Program-made: the position numbers and the translations under genes
Shown here: positions 16,886-24,892 of the stretch, in pieces
Position numbering within the stretch: position 1 is the stretch's first letter
How the letters are laid out: the number at the start of each line of letters is the position of its first letter
Notes under the pieces: generated by a model
Databases searched by the model: none
Told to the model about the DNA's origin: nothing
Seen by the model: the letters and a program-made list of their open reading frames with translations, nothing else
NCBI GenBank assembly: GCA_021814565.1
Contig: JAKAIC010000003.1
Span: 1-50,957, forward strand
Source of the DNA: Actinomycetes bacterium
GTDB lineage: Bacteria; Actinomycetota; Actinomycetes; S36-B12; UBA5976
DNA length: 50,957 bases
Direction: 5' to 3'

Positions 16886-16897
16886 GACGGGAGCGTA
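16886..16897 (-). promoter_or_regulatory. -10 element and leaderless start of pdtaS
   Basis: On the minus strand TACGCT (16897-16892) is followed by CCCGTC and the ATG at 16885. Confidence 0.55.
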
Positions 16898-16943
16898 CGG
16901 CCGACTGGCTGGTACGGGACACATGTGCAACGGTACGTCGGTG

Positions 16944-17162
16944 ATGGTTGCGGTGCATGCAGACATGGTGGCCAGCGTGCTCGTGGTCTATGCCCAGCCC
17001 GGTGCTGCTGTCGAGGTCGGCGACACCCTGCTGCTACTGGAGAGCATGAAGATGGAGATCCCGGTCATCGCAGAGCATGCGGGGCAGGTGCGCGAGGTGC
17101 GCGTGGAGCCCGGATTCGTGGTCCAGGAGGGCGATGTGCTGGTCACGCTGGAGTCCCGCTAG
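16944..17162 (+). CDS. Biotin/lipoyl attachment protein (TB7.3-like), 72 aa
   Basis: This single biotinyl domain has the acceptor motif LLESMKMEIPV (Lys36) between two half-barrels (VASVLVVYAQPGAAVEVGD and GQVREVRVEPGFVVQEGD). It corresponds to the small biotinylated protein TB7.3 next to pdtaS in mycobacteria, presumably a carrier subunit for an acyl-CoA carboxylase encoded elsewhere. ATG 16944 gives a protein of the usual length; GTG 16941 and ATG 16923 are alternatives. Its TAG stop is part of the -10 hexamer of the next gene. Confidence 0.9.
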   Translation: MVAVHADMVASVLVVYAQPGAAVEVGDTLLLLESMKMEIPVIAEHAGQVREVRVEPGFVVQEGDVLVTLESR

Positions 17163-17165
17163 ACT
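17160..17165 (+). promoter_or_regulatory. -10 element of the bL37 gene
   Basis: TAGACT, whose first three bases are the stop codon of the biotin carrier gene. Start site would be near 17172, with GGAGA (17198-17202) before the ATG. Confidence 0.5.
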
Positions 17166-17206
17166 GCACCACCTGCAGGCGAGTGCTTGCGATGTTTGGA
17201 GACACC

Positions 17207-17281
17207 ATGAGCAAGCGTGCGCGCAAGAAGCGTGATCGCAAGAAGAAAGCCGCTAACCACGGCAAGCGACCCCGCGCCTGA
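17207..17281 (+). CDS. 50S ribosomal protein bL37, 24 aa
   Basis: The 24-residue product starts MSKRARKKRDRKKKA and ends ANHGKRPRA. This very basic sequence with the C-terminal NHGKRP motif is the actinobacteria-specific large-subunit protein bL37, first seen in mycobacterial ribosome structures. The reading frame is far too short for routine gene calls. It has its own -10 element, a TTTGGAGAC ribosome binding site and a strong terminator right behind the stop, so it is an independent, probably highly expressed unit. Confidence 0.92.
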   Translation: MSKRARKKRDRKKKAANHGKRPRA

Positions 17282-17286
17282 TGACA

Positions 17287-17318
17287 GACCCCGCTCCGTG
17301 AGCGGGGTCTTCTTCTTT
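17287..17318 (+). terminator. Rho-independent terminator of the bL37 gene
   Basis: GACCCCGCT (17287-17295) and AGCGGGGTC (17301-17309) form a 9-bp stem with a 5-base loop, followed by TCTTCTTCTTT. It is the most canonical intrinsic terminator in the window. Confidence 0.9.
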
Positions 17319-17325
17319 CCGGGGA

Positions 17326-17616
17326 TCAGTCCTCGGAGATGCGGGTTTCCCGGACGGTTATGTCCTCGCTGTGGATTTCCGTGAGCCGTTGCATGACCCG
17401 GTAGCGGAGGTCGTCGGGCGCATGACAACCGCAGGCACGAGCCACCAGCTTCTGGATGAGCTTGGCCTGGGTCAGGAGATCGCTGCACGGGGGACATTCA
17501 CGGAAATGCTGTTCCAGCAGGGCCACATCGTCGTTCGTGAGCTCGCGATCAAGGTACTCGTCGAGGTGGGCGTCCACTTCCGCGCACGGCGTCGCGTGGG
17601 GGTTACCGCAACTCAT
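17326..17616 (-). CDS. rsrA: Zinc-binding anti-sigma factor, RsrA/RshA family
   Basis: This 96-residue protein has the ZAS signature H37-x3-C41-x2-C44 together with Cys11 and Cys3, the same numbering as Streptomyces coelicolor RsrA. In that family the reduced, zinc-bound form holds the sigma factor, and disulfide formation between Cys11 and Cys44 with zinc loss releases it. Extra Cys62 and Cys64 are present. The start codon overlaps the sigR stop by 4 bases, so the pair is translationally coupled and feeds back on SigR. Confidence 0.95.
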   Translation of the reverse strand: MSCGNPHATPCAEVDAHLDEYLDRELTNDDVALLEQHFRECPPCSDLLTQAKLIQKLVARACGCHAPDDLRYRVMQRLTEIHSEDITVRETRISED

Positions 17617-18320
17617 GACCGCACCTCCTCATCGCGCAGCAGGCCCAGCTCGCGGGCGTGGTCGGCCAGTGATTCGCGCAGGCGCTTGCGTCCGCGATGG
17701 ATGCGTGACATCACGGTGCCCGTAGGAGTGTGCATGATTTCGGCGATCTCCGCGTAGGAGAAGCCTTCGACGTCAGCGAGGTACACCGCAGTACGGAATT
17801 CATCGGGCAGCGCCTTGAGGGCGTCAAGCACATCACCGTCGGGAAGCTTGTCGAGCACGACTTCCTCAGCCGAGGGCAGCGCCGTGCGCGCATTGGACTC
17901 CATGCGCGAGACCTGCCAGTCCTCCATGTCGTCCGTGGAGGTGAGCAGCGGCTCACGCCGCTTCTTGCGGTAGTCGGAGATGAAGGTGTTCTGCATGATG
18001 CGGAACAGCCAGGCCTTGAGATTGGTGCCGTCCTGGTACTGGTTGAAGGCCTTGTACGCCTTCATCATGGTGTCCTGGACGAGATCCTCGGCCTCGGTTG
18101 GATTCGAGGTGAAGCGCATGGCGCCCGCATACAGGGCGTCAAGGTATTGGAGGGCATCGCGCTCGAAGCGGGCCTCGCGTTGGGCTTCGGTTTCCATCGG
18201 CCAAGAGCCTACGCGGTCATCCACATGCCCCGCCCACAGCGATCTCTGGAGTTGGTCCGAGACCTGCTGGCAGGAAAGGCGGGGAGTCCCCTGGTCGAGC
18301 AGATTCGCCGGCTCAGACAT
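17613..18320 (-). CDS. sigR: ECF sigma factor SigR/SigH (disulfide stress)
   Basis: This group 12 ECF sigma factor has region 2 ([33 protein letters not shown], then [19 protein letters not shown]) and region 4 ([27 protein letters not shown], then [16 protein letters not shown]). It directs transcription of thiol-redox genes and is held by RsrA. Two starts are credible. ATG 18320 (235 aa) has a strong AAGGAGG and sits behind an SigR-type promoter. ATG 18197 (194 aa) has TAGGCT 8 bases upstream, is leaderless, and begins where family homology begins ([13 protein letters not shown]). The 41-residue extension would parallel the induced, unstable SigR' isoform of S. coelicolor. Confidence 0.95.
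   Translation of the reverse strand: MSEPANLLDQGTPRLSCQQVSDQLQRSLWAGHVDDRVGSWPMETEAQREARFERDALQYLDALYAGAMRFTSNPTEAEDLVQDTMMKAYKAFNQYQDGTNLKAWLFRIMQNTFISDYRKKRREPLLTSTDDMEDWQVSRMESNARTALPSAEEVVLDKLPDGDVLDALKALPDEFRTAVYLADVEGFSYAEIAEIMHTPTGTVMSRIHRGRKRLRESLADHARELGLLRDEEVRS
18198..18211 (-). promoter_or_regulatory. Internal -10 for the short SigR form
   Basis: TAGGCT (18211-18206, minus strand), 8 bases, then ATG 18197. A transcript from here cannot encode the N-terminal extension. Likely the constitutive promoter. Confidence 0.5.
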
Positions 18321-18344
18321 GGGCCTCCTTCCATCACGGAAAGG

Positions 18345-18372
18345 AACGATAGGCCGGGGTCGGCCTATTCCC
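18345..18372 (-). promoter_or_regulatory. Autoregulatory SigR-type promoter
   Basis: On the minus strand GGGAAT (18372-18367), 18 bases, CGTT (18348-18345). The spacer contains an inverted repeat ATAGGCC/GGCCTAT. The transcript would include the AAGGAGG and ATG at 18320 and so encode the long form. It starts directly behind the SRAP stop codon. Confidence 0.7.
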
Positions 18373-18373
18373 G

Positions 18374-19090
18374 TCAGAAGAGGAGCGCTTGTTCCGGGCT
18401 GGGCGCAGGCGGCGGCTCCATCGGCTCGATGAGCGAGGGATCGTTGTTCCGGACCTGGCTCACCGCCCGGGACACACGCCAGGCCTGCACCGTGCCTGCG
18501 GGCGCCGGGCGCAGCAGATGCAGCAACTCCCCGGTCCCGGTGGCCGGATCGAGCCAGGCTGCGAAGTCATCTGGATCGATGAGCACCGGCATGCGGTCGT
18601 GCACATGCACGGTGTCGGGGCTGGCCTCGGTGGTGATGATGGACATGGAGTGGTACACGGCCGCGGGGTTGGATGGATCGGCGTTCGCGGGACGCCAGCG
18701 TTCGCAGATGCCGGCCACGGCGGCCAGCCCGTCCATGCGCGACAGGAACCAGGGCTGCTTACCCGCGCCCTGCCACTCGTACCAACCATCCATCGGTACC
18801 AGGCATCGACGTCGGGCGAACGCGGCCTTGAATGACGGCTTCTCCGCGACGGTCTCCGCGCGGGCGTTGATGAGCCGCGCCGCGCCGCTCACATCACGAC
18901 TCCAGGCTGGCACCAACCCCCAATTGACCACGCGCAGTCGCCGTTCCTGCTCGGGGGCATCGATGATGTAGGTCTCCTGCGTCGGTGCGATGTTGTAATT
19001 GGCAGGAAGCGCGCGCGACTCCGGCACCGCGATGTCGAAGAGCAGTTGCAGCTCCAGCACCTCGCGTGACGCCGCGTACCGACCGCACAT
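18374..19090 (-). CDS. SOS-response-associated peptidase (SRAP/HMCES/YedK family)
   Basis: This 238-residue SRAP protein traps abasic sites in single-stranded DNA by a thiazolidine link to its N-terminal Cys. Cys2 becomes N-terminal after Met removal in MCGRYAAS. Other family signatures are [10 protein letters not shown] near residue 30, [33 protein letters not shown] near residue 95, and VHDRMPVLI near residue 165 with the active-site His. The divergent aroA starts 33 bp away. CACCAT lies 7 bases before the ATG, a weaker leaderless-type -10. Confidence 0.93.
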   Translation of the reverse strand: MCGRYAASREVLELQLLFDIAVPESRALPANYNIAPTQETYIIDAPEQERRLRVVNWGLVPAWSRDVSGAARLINARAETVAEKPSFKAAFARRRCLVPMDGWYEWQGAGKQPWFLSRMDGLAAVAGICERWRPANADPSNPAAVYHSMSIITTEASPDTVHVHDRMPVLIDPDDFAAWLDPATGTGELLHLLRPAPAGTVQAWRVSRAVSQVRNNDPSLIEPMEPPPAPSPEQALLF

Positions 19091-19110
19091 GCGGGCAATG
19101 GTGCCACGAC

Positions 19111-19123
19111 TACCCTTGCCACC
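19111..19123 (+). promoter_or_regulatory. -10 element and leaderless start of aroA
   Basis: TACCCT (19111-19116), 7 bases, GTG 19124. No ribosome binding site precedes the GTG. Confidence 0.55.
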
Positions 19124-20431
19124 GTGGCCACTGAGGAACTCTGGGATGCGCCGTGGGCAAGCGCGCCCGTCACCGGGACGCTGACCATTCCCGGATCGAA
19201 ATCGGCCACCAACCGTGCCCTGGTTCTAGCGGCACTGGCCGAGGGGCCCAGCCTGTTGCGGCGGCCACTTCTGGCACGCGATACGCGGCTCATGGCAGCA
19301 GCGCTGCGCAGTCTCGGCGCCCGCGTGGACGAGGTCGAGGGAACCCTGGGCGTGGACTGGATGGTCACCCCCCGAACCCTCAGCGGCCCAGCTTCGGTGG
19401 ACTGTGGGCTGGCGGGCACCGTCATGCGCTTCGTGCCGGCGGTGGCCATGCTGGCTCAGGGTCCCGTCACCTTCGACGGGGACGAGCGCGCACGGGCGCG
19501 ACCGATGGACACCATGATCCACACCATCCGCGCGCTGGGAGTGCGGGTTGATGACGGTGACCGTGGGACCCTGCCCTTCACTGTCCACGGTGTCGGCGTC
19601 GTCGCGACCTCGCATGTCGTAATCGACGCATCGGCTTCGTCGCAGTTCGTGTCGGCGTTGATGCTGGTGGCTGCGCGCTTCGAGAACGGCTGCACCATCG
19701 AGCACCGCGGCCCCGCGATTCCCTCCATGCCCCACCTCGACATGACCGTGGCAATGCTGCGCGAACGGGGCGTGATGGTGGAGGTTGACACCAGCGATCC
19801 CACCAACGCTGTGTGGTCCGTGCAGCCGGGGCAGATCTCCGATCTTGATTGCACCATCGAACCCGACCTCTCGAATGCGGCACCCTTCTTGGCGGCGGCT
19901 ATGGTCACGGCTGGCACGGTCACCGTGCTCAACTGGCCCATTGCCACCACCCAGGCAGGCGATCAGCTGCGCGAACTCTTCGCCAGCATGGGTGGAGCAG
20001 TGTCACTCGAGCACGGTCGCCTCACGGTGACCGGGCCGCATGAACTGTTGGGATTGCAAGCCGATCTGCGTGACGTCGGCGAACTCACCCCGGTGATCGC
20101 CGCGCTGTGCGCACTGGCCACCACACCGTCGCGACTCTCGGGCATCGCGCACCTGCGCGGCCATGAAACCGACCGCCTCACGGCGCTGGCCAGCGAGTTG
20201 CAGCGCGTGGGCGCGCAGGCCCAGGAGACGGAAGACGGTCTGGTCATAGAACCCGCAGGCGCGCTGCATGGTGCCCGACTCGAGACCTACGACGACCACC
20301 GCATGGCCACCGCAGCGGCAGTACTGGGCCTGCGCATTCCCGGCATCAGGGTGGTGAACGTCGGCACCACGGCCAAGACCCTGCCCGATTTCGCGGGCAT
20401 GTGGCAGGACCTGGTGGCGGGCCGCCAATGA
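19124..20431 (+). CDS. aroA: 3-phosphoshikimate 1-carboxyvinyltransferase (EPSP synthase)
   Basis: This 435-residue shikimate-pathway enzyme joins phosphoenolpyruvate to shikimate-3-phosphate. Signatures include PGSKSATNRALVLAALAEGPS (residues ~23-43), CGLAGTVMRFVPAVA with the family Gly-Thr pair, DASASSQFVSALML, DLSNAAPFLAAA, and the C-terminal HETDRLTALASELQRVG and TYDDHRMATAAAVLG. GTG is the start, set by the -10 element. The stop overlaps the rsgA start (ATGA), beginning a tightly coupled aroA-rsgA-hisN operon. Confidence 0.97.
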   Translation: MATEELWDAPWASAPVTGTLTIPGSKSATNRALVLAALAEGPSLLRRPLLARDTRLMAAALRSLGARVDEVEGTLGVDWMVTPRTLSGPASVDCGLAGTVMRFVPAVAMLAQGPVTFDGDERARARPMDTMIHTIRALGVRVDDGDRGTLPFTVHGVGVVATSHVVIDASASSQFVSALMLVAARFENGCTIEHRGPAIPSMPHLDMTVAMLRERGVMVEVDTSDPTNAVWSVQPGQISDLDCTIEPDLSNAAPFLAAAMVTAGTVTVLNWPIATTQAGDQLRELFASMGGAVSLEHGRLTVTGPHELLGLQADLRDVGELTPVIAALCALATTPSRLSGIAHLRGHETDRLTALASELQRVGAQAQETEDGLVIEPAGALHGARLETYDDHRMATAAAVLGLRIPGIRVVNVGTTAKTLPDFAGMWQDLVAGRQ

Positions 20432-21429
20432 GCCGCGACCGGCACGATCTCGACGAGGACGATGTGCGCATCCGCCCGGGCCGCACCAAGTCGCGACGGC
20501 GCACCAAGGACCGGCCCAGTTTCGGCGACTCCATCGAAGGTTTTGTGGTGGCCGTCGATCGCGGTCGCTTCACGCTCGATGTCGATGGAGTGAGCGTCTA
20601 TGCCGTCAAGGCACGTGAACTCGGCCGCAAGGGCGTGATGGTGGGCGATCACGTTTCCGTGACGGGCGATGCCAGCGGCGCTGCAGACGCCATGGCCCGC
20701 ATCGTCACCGTGAATGAACGCCACCATGTGCTGCGCCGCAGTGCCGACGACACCGATCCCGTGGAGCGTGCGATCGTCGCGAACGTGGACTGCGTCGCCG
20801 TGGTCACGGCACTCGCGGACCCGGCGCCCAGCACCGGCCTCATCGATCGCTGCCTGGTGGCGGCGTATGACGCCGACGCGGAGCCCTTGCTCATCCTCAC
20901 CAAGCAGGATCTCGCGGACCCGGCTTCATTGCTGGAGCAGTACGAAGCCCTTGAAGTACCGGTCGAGGTGGTGGCCATGGGCGCCGACCTGACAGGGCTG
21001 CGTGCACGTCTGGCCCATCGCGTGACGGTGTTCGTCGGCCATTCCGGCGTCGGCAAGTCCACGCTCGTCAACGCGCTGGTGCCGGACGCCGATCGCGTCA
21101 CCGGTGACGTCAACGACGTGACGGGGCGCGGACGGCACACCTCCACCTCCGCCATAGCTCTGCCGCTTCCCGGAGGTGGCTGGATCATCGATACGCCCGG
21201 CGTGCGCTCCTTCGGCCTTGCGCACGTGGATATCAAGCAATTGCTGGGCCACTTCCCAGACCTGGCCGGCGGCGCTGAGGAGTGCCCGCGTAGCTGCACC
21301 CACGACGAGGAGGAGTGCGGCCTTGACGATTTCGTGGCGTCCGGTGCGGCGGGTACTCGCGGCGCCGCAAGACTCGCCTCACTGCGACGACTGCTCCGAT
21401 CCATGCGTTCCGAGGAGAGGACGAGCTGA
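20428..21429 (+). CDS. rsgA: Ribosome small subunit-dependent GTPase A
   Basis: This 333-residue circularly permuted GTPase helps 30S subunit maturation. An OB-fold (VVAVDRGRFTLDVDGVSVYAVKARELG) is followed by permuted G motifs: G4 TKQD, G1 GHSGVGKST near residues 205-213, and G3 DTPG. The C-terminal zinc knuckle is CPRSCTHDEEECG near residue 290. The N-terminal tail is unusually charged (RPGRTKSRRRTKDRPS). The start overlaps aroA by 4 bases and the stop overlaps hisN by 1 base, so translation is coupled. Confidence 0.96.
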   Translation: MSRDRHDLDEDDVRIRPGRTKSRRRTKDRPSFGDSIEGFVVAVDRGRFTLDVDGVSVYAVKARELGRKGVMVGDHVSVTGDASGAADAMARIVTVNERHHVLRRSADDTDPVERAIVANVDCVAVVTALADPAPSTGLIDRCLVAAYDADAEPLLILTKQDLADPASLLEQYEALEVPVEVVAMGADLTGLRARLAHRVTVFVGHSGVGKSTLVNALVPDADRVTGDVNDVTGRGRHTSTSAIALPLPGGGWIIDTPGVRSFGLAHVDIKQLLGHFPDLAGGAEECPRSCTHDEEECGLDDFVASGAAGTRGAARLASLRRLLRSMRSEERTS

Positions 21430-22232
21430 TGGAAACCCCTGGCATCACCGGGGAATTCGCCCATGAACTGGGTCTGGCCATGGCCATGGCTGATGCTGCC
21501 GACGCGCTCTCGATGCAGTACTACCGGCGTGAAGGCCTGCTGGTCACGACCAAGCCCGACGCCACACCCGTCACCGAGGCCGACCAGGCGGTGGAGCGTG
21601 CCATCCGCTCGACGCTGGCCGAGCAGAGGCCGGGCGACAACATCATCGGCGAGGAGTTCGGTGGCGAGACCGGCGCCGGACGTCGCTGGATCATCGATCC
21701 CATCGACGGCACCAAGAACTACATGCGCGGCGTGCCGGTGTGGGCCACGCTCATTTCGCTCGCTGTCGATGCCTCACTGGTGGTTGGCGTAGTGAGCGCA
21801 CCGGCCATGGGCCGGCGTTGGTGGGCAGCAAAGGGCGCCGGTGCCTGGACGCGTGATGTGGACGGCAGCATCCGTCGCCTCCATGTGTCGTCGGTGGGCT
21901 CGCTCGCAGATGCTTCCTTCGCCTTCTCAGATGCCGTGGACTGGGACCGCCATTCGCAGACTGCCGGCGCACTGCAACGCGTGATCGACGCCACCTGGCG
22001 CCAGCGCGGTTACGGCGACTTCTGGTCGCACATGCTGGTGGCGGAGGGTGCCCTCGACATCAGCGCCGAGCCCACGCTCGCGCCATGGGATATGGGGGCG
22101 CTACTCCCTGTCATCACGGAAGCCGGAGGCCGCGTCTCTGGCTATCGCGGTGGGGATCCCATCGAGCAGCTCAGCCTGATCGCCAGCAATGGTCTCCTGC
22201 ACGACCAGATGCTCGACCTCATCGCGCGCTGA
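21429..22232 (+). CDS. hisN: Histidinol-phosphatase, inositol-monophosphatase family
   Basis: This 267-residue Mg2+-dependent phosphatase has the three metal motifs: GEEFGGE (Glu ligands), DPIDGTKNYMRGVPVWATLI near residues 90-109, and APWDMGALLPVITEAGG near residue 218. Actinobacteria make histidine with this HisN type rather than a HisB phosphatase, and the position after aroA-rsgA is the usual one. Inositol or other monophosphatase activity cannot be excluded from sequence. ATG overlaps the rsgA stop (TGATG). Confidence 0.93.
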   Translation: METPGITGEFAHELGLAMAMADAADALSMQYYRREGLLVTTKPDATPVTEADQAVERAIRSTLAEQRPGDNIIGEEFGGETGAGRRWIIDPIDGTKNYMRGVPVWATLISLAVDASLVVGVVSAPAMGRRWWAAKGAGAWTRDVDGSIRRLHVSSVGSLADASFAFSDAVDWDRHSQTAGALQRVIDATWRQRGYGDFWSHMLVAEGALDISAEPTLAPWDMGALLPVITEAGGRVSGYRGGDPIEQLSLIASNGLLHDQMLDLIAR

Positions 22233-22311
22233 GGCGCGGCTTCGTCAAGCTTTCACCTGGCGATTACACGGGCGCTGGCACGCGCGCCGATCGGTATGCG
22301 ATGCTGCCGGC

Positions 22312-23046
22312 ATGTGTCACAGTGATGAGAGCCGGCCTCCGGCACCACCCGCGCGCGGAGCAGTCATCGGTCACCACGAACGCACGCTCACCGCGAGTGA
22401 TGGCAATTCCTTCGACGCCTATGAGGCCCACCCCGAGGCCGAATCCAGCAAGGGCTTCGTCATCCTCCCCGACGTCCGCGGCCTGCACACGTACTACAAG
22501 GACCTGGCCGTGCGCTTCGCCGAGGCAGGCTTCCACTCCATGGCCTTCGACTACTACGGCCGTAGCGCCGGGCGCGGTGATCGCAGCGAGGCCTTCGATT
22601 ACGTGCCGCACTGGAAGGCCACCACACCGCAGGGTGTGGATGCCGATGTGCGTGCCTGCATTGACAAGTTGCGCGCCAATGGAGTGGAGCAGATCTTCAC
22701 CGTCGGCTTCTGCTTCGGCGGCACCAACTCCTGGCGTCAAGCCGCCGTGCAGCCGGACGTGACCGGTTGCGTCGGCTTCTACGGCCGGCCCGACGGCATC
22801 CTGCCGCTGCAGGATCAGGTGCATGCTCCCCTGCTCATGCTGCTGGGTGGCGCCGATCCCTCCATCGATCCCGCCTCCTACGACGACATGCTGGTGAAAT
22901 TGCACGCCCGCGGCATCGATGCCGAACGCCACGTGTACGAGGGTGCGCCGCATTCCTTCTTTGACCGTTCCTTCCAGGACCACCAAGCGGCCTGCGTCGA
23001 CGCATGGTCGCGGATGCTGGCCTTCACCGATCGCGCGTCCGCATAG
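22312..23046 (+). CDS. Dienelactone hydrolase family protein
   Basis: This 244-residue alpha/beta hydrolase has a complete Cys-Asp-His triad: Cys134 in VGFCFGGTNSW, Asp182 in GGADPSID, and His214 in GAPHSFFDRS. Carboxymethylenebutenolidase-like enzymes cleave lactones in aromatic degradation, but no such pathway is nearby, so the true substrate is open. ATG 22312 is preceded by GATGCT at the leaderless distance. Eight bases behind the stop lies a large repeated hairpin element that may end the transcript. Confidence 0.92.
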   Translation: MCHSDESRPPAPPARGAVIGHHERTLTASDGNSFDAYEAHPEAESSKGFVILPDVRGLHTYYKDLAVRFAEAGFHSMAFDYYGRSAGRGDRSEAFDYVPHWKATTPQGVDADVRACIDKLRANGVEQIFTVGFCFGGTNSWRQAAVQPDVTGCVGFYGRPDGILPLQDQVHAPLLMLLGGADPSIDPASYDDMLVKLHARGIDAERHVYEGAPHSFFDRSFQDHQAACVDAWSRMLAFTDRASA

Positions 23047-23053
23047 TTCTCAA

Positions 23054-23125
23054 GTGCTTCGGAGCCAAGAAGGCGTATCCGTGCCGCTTGAGCAACCGGG
23101 ATACGCCTTCTTGCTTCCGAAGCAC
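23054..23125. repeat. Dispersed palindromic element, copy 1
   Basis: Two 27-base arms (23054-23080 and 23099-23125) match at 25 positions and enclose an 18-base loop. The inner arm GAAGGCGTATCC and part of the loop (GAGCA) recur in a second intergenic copy at 32511-32552. Such a structure resembles REP-type extragenic palindromes and could also act as a 3' hairpin for the hydrolase gene. Confidence 0.75.
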
Positions 23126-23163
23126 GCGGATCAGGGCACGAAACTGCCAGCAGGACTGGGGAT

Positions 23164-23193
23164 TTGGCTGCTCCCCGACGCCGCCGGTAGACT
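23164..23193 (+). promoter_or_regulatory. Promoter of the initiator tRNA gene
   Basis: TTGGCT (23164-23169), 18 bases, TAGACT (23188-23193), about 12 bases ahead of the mature tRNA 5' end. It is one of few promoters here with a recognisable -35. Confidence 0.6.
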
Positions 23194-23205
23194 CACCGCT
23201 ACCGA

Positions 23206-23282
23206 CGCGGGGTGGAGCAGCTCGGTAGCTCGCTGGGCTCATAACCCAGAGGTCGCAGGTTCAAATCCTGTCCCCGCTACCA
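23206..23282 (+). tRNA. Initiator tRNA-fMet (anticodon CAT)
   Basis: The 77-base gene folds into a full cloverleaf with anticodon CAT at 23240-23242. Initiator features are visible: an unpaired C1-A72 end of the acceptor stem (CGCGGGG against CCCCGCT plus A), three consecutive G-C pairs in the anticodon stem (GGG CTCATAA CCC), and an encoded CCA (23280-23282). The T loop is GGTTCAAATCC. A strong hairpin follows directly. Confidence 0.97.
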
Positions 23283-23286
23283 ATGT

Positions 23287-23324
23287 GAAGTCCCGGGATG
23301 CCCTATTGGGTGTCCCGGGACTTC
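23287..23324 (+). terminator. Hairpin terminator behind tRNA-fMet
   Basis: GAAGTCCCGGGA (23287-23298) pairs perfectly with TCCCGGGACTTC (23313-23324). An inner CCC/GGG stem closes a TATT loop. Confidence 0.8.
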
Positions 23325-23679
23325 TCTGTGTCGGTTCTGTTGGCGGCGGCTACGCAGCGCGTGGTACGCAGCACGAGTGCGCAAAACCTCGGCCTGATGA
23401 TCGCCGACACAACACATGGTCAAGCCGCACGCCTCGTCACAACGCATATGCCGGATGTCCGAACGACTCGCAGGGTGGGGAATTTCAGTGAGCGCCATCA
23501 GCGTCACGCCGCCCTGTGTGGCTCGGCTGACGACCACACGCGGCAGGTTGTCCAGCAGCGGGGCCGCTCGCCCGCGAGCGTGAATCCGGTGCCCAACTGC
23601 TGGTGCCAGTAGAGTCAGATTGGGCGTGCTGGGAAGTCTGGTCAGCGTACGAGTTGGTATGCGCAGAAACGGATGCAGC
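23325..23679. other. 355-bp stretch without a supportable gene
   Basis: Open frames exist on both strands, but none has a start signal, family resemblance or consistent composition. The minus-strand frame around 23430-23640 (with LLDNLPRVVVSRATQGGVTLMALTEIPHP) reads somewhat like protein and could be a gene relic. The location next to a tRNA would suit an old integration site, but I see no attachment repeat of the tRNA 3' end here. Confidence 0.4.
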
Positions 23680-24792
23680 ATGAGTGTGCAGGATCGCGAT
23701 CGCCGCTGGGTCGCGCGCCTGATCGCCGAAGAACGCCTGGCTGCGGCCGTCCTGTTGGTCGCGGGCGCGATAGGCATCATCGGGGCGCAAATGCTGGGCG
23801 CCACCGCCACTCACACGCTCCTCCACCCCCATATCGCCGGGCGCATTCTGGACTTGCCCTGGTTCGCAGCGGACGGACTGCTCGTCACCTTCTTCTTCGT
23901 CGCAGGCCTGGAACTCCGACACGAGTTCACCAAAGGATCACTCACCTCGGTACGAGCGGCCATGGTGCCGTCGGTGGCCGCGGCCTTCGGCATGCTGGTG
24001 CCGGCGCTGCTCTTTCTGATGCTTGCACCGGGTAGTGCACGCGCTGCATGGGGCGTCCCCATGGCCACCGACCTGCCCCTGGCCCTGGCACTCGTCGCGG
24101 TCGCAGGCCGTGGACTGCCGCTGCGCTTCCGGGCCTTCATCCTGAGCCTGGCCATTGTCGATGACGCCTTGTCGATACTGGTGATCGCCGTCGTCTTCGG
24201 CGGTCGGATCTCAATTCCTTGGCTGGCGCTCACAGCCCTGCTCGTAGTCGCCTACGCGAAGACACAGCAAAGGTCCAATGCCTTGGCTGCCGTCGTGGCC
24301 ATCGCCGCCTGGCTGGCCATGCTGCACACCGGCATCCACGCCACGGTGCTGGGCGTTGCCCTGGGCCTCATCACCGGCCGCCAGACCGACACCTGGCGCA
24401 ATCGCTGGCAGCCCTTTGCCGGCTTGGTTGCGGTGCCGCTCTTCGTCCTGACCTCACTGGCCTTGCCGCTTTCGACCAGCGACATCAACCCGCGCCTCAT
24501 CACCGGCATCACGCTGGCTCGCATCATAGGCAAACCGCTGGGCATCATGGTTGGCGCCATGCTGGCCGTGCGCCTGTTCAAGCCCAATGACAGTTTGCCG
24601 GCACGCGCCTACGCGGTGGCGGGAAGCGTTGCCGGCCTTGGCTTCTCGGTACCCATGCTGTTTGCAGATCTGGGCCTGCAGAGCCCGCTGGTGGAGTCGG
24701 TGAAGATCGCCATCGTTGCCGCTCTCGTGGGTTGCGGCGCGGTGGCAGCTGTGGCGCTCACTTGCCTGCGCCGCACTGCACTGGCCCGTTGA
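23680..24792 (+). CDS. nhaA: Na+/H+ antiporter NhaA family
   Basis: This 370-residue polytopic membrane protein has about eleven hydrophobic helices. NhaA landmarks are VAGLELRHEFTKGSL (first inverted-repeat half), GVPMATDLPLALALVAVAGRGLPL, and the unwound-helix segment SLAIVDDALSILVIAVVF with the adjacent Asp-Asp pair that binds Na+/H+. The ending GFSVPMLFADLGL matches the family. It should expel Na+ in exchange for protons and regulate internal pH. The start is uncertain: ATG 23659 would add seven residues; neither has a clear ribosome binding site. Confidence 0.92.
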   Translation: MSVQDRDRRWVARLIAEERLAAAVLLVAGAIGIIGAQMLGATATHTLLHPHIAGRILDLPWFAADGLLVTFFFVAGLELRHEFTKGSLTSVRAAMVPSVAAAFGMLVPALLFLMLAPGSARAAWGVPMATDLPLALALVAVAGRGLPLRFRAFILSLAIVDDALSILVIAVVFGGRISIPWLALTALLVVAYAKTQQRSNALAAVVAIAAWLAMLHTGIHATVLGVALGLITGRQTDTWRNRWQPFAGLVAVPLFVLTSLALPLSTSDINPRLITGITLARIIGKPLGIMVGAMLAVRLFKPNDSLPARAYAVAGSVAGLGFSVPMLFADLGLQSPLVESVKIAIVAALVGCGAVAAVALTCLRRTALAR

Positions 24793-24892
24793 ACTCCCTA
24801 GTCGACGCAGTCGCTGGTCGACGTGCCGACTGCGCCTATGCAGTTACCCGCCGTCAGGGCAGTATGCGATCAGGGCATACGGGAGGACGCAG

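Noticed and set aside
23206-23679. Integrated element at tRNA-fMet
   Set aside because: No integrase gene, no duplicated tRNA 3' end and no phage genes are present.
24806-24834. 8-bp hairpin between nhaA and the nitronate monooxygenase as terminator
   Set aside because: Short stem, 13-base loop and no T tract; too weak to call.
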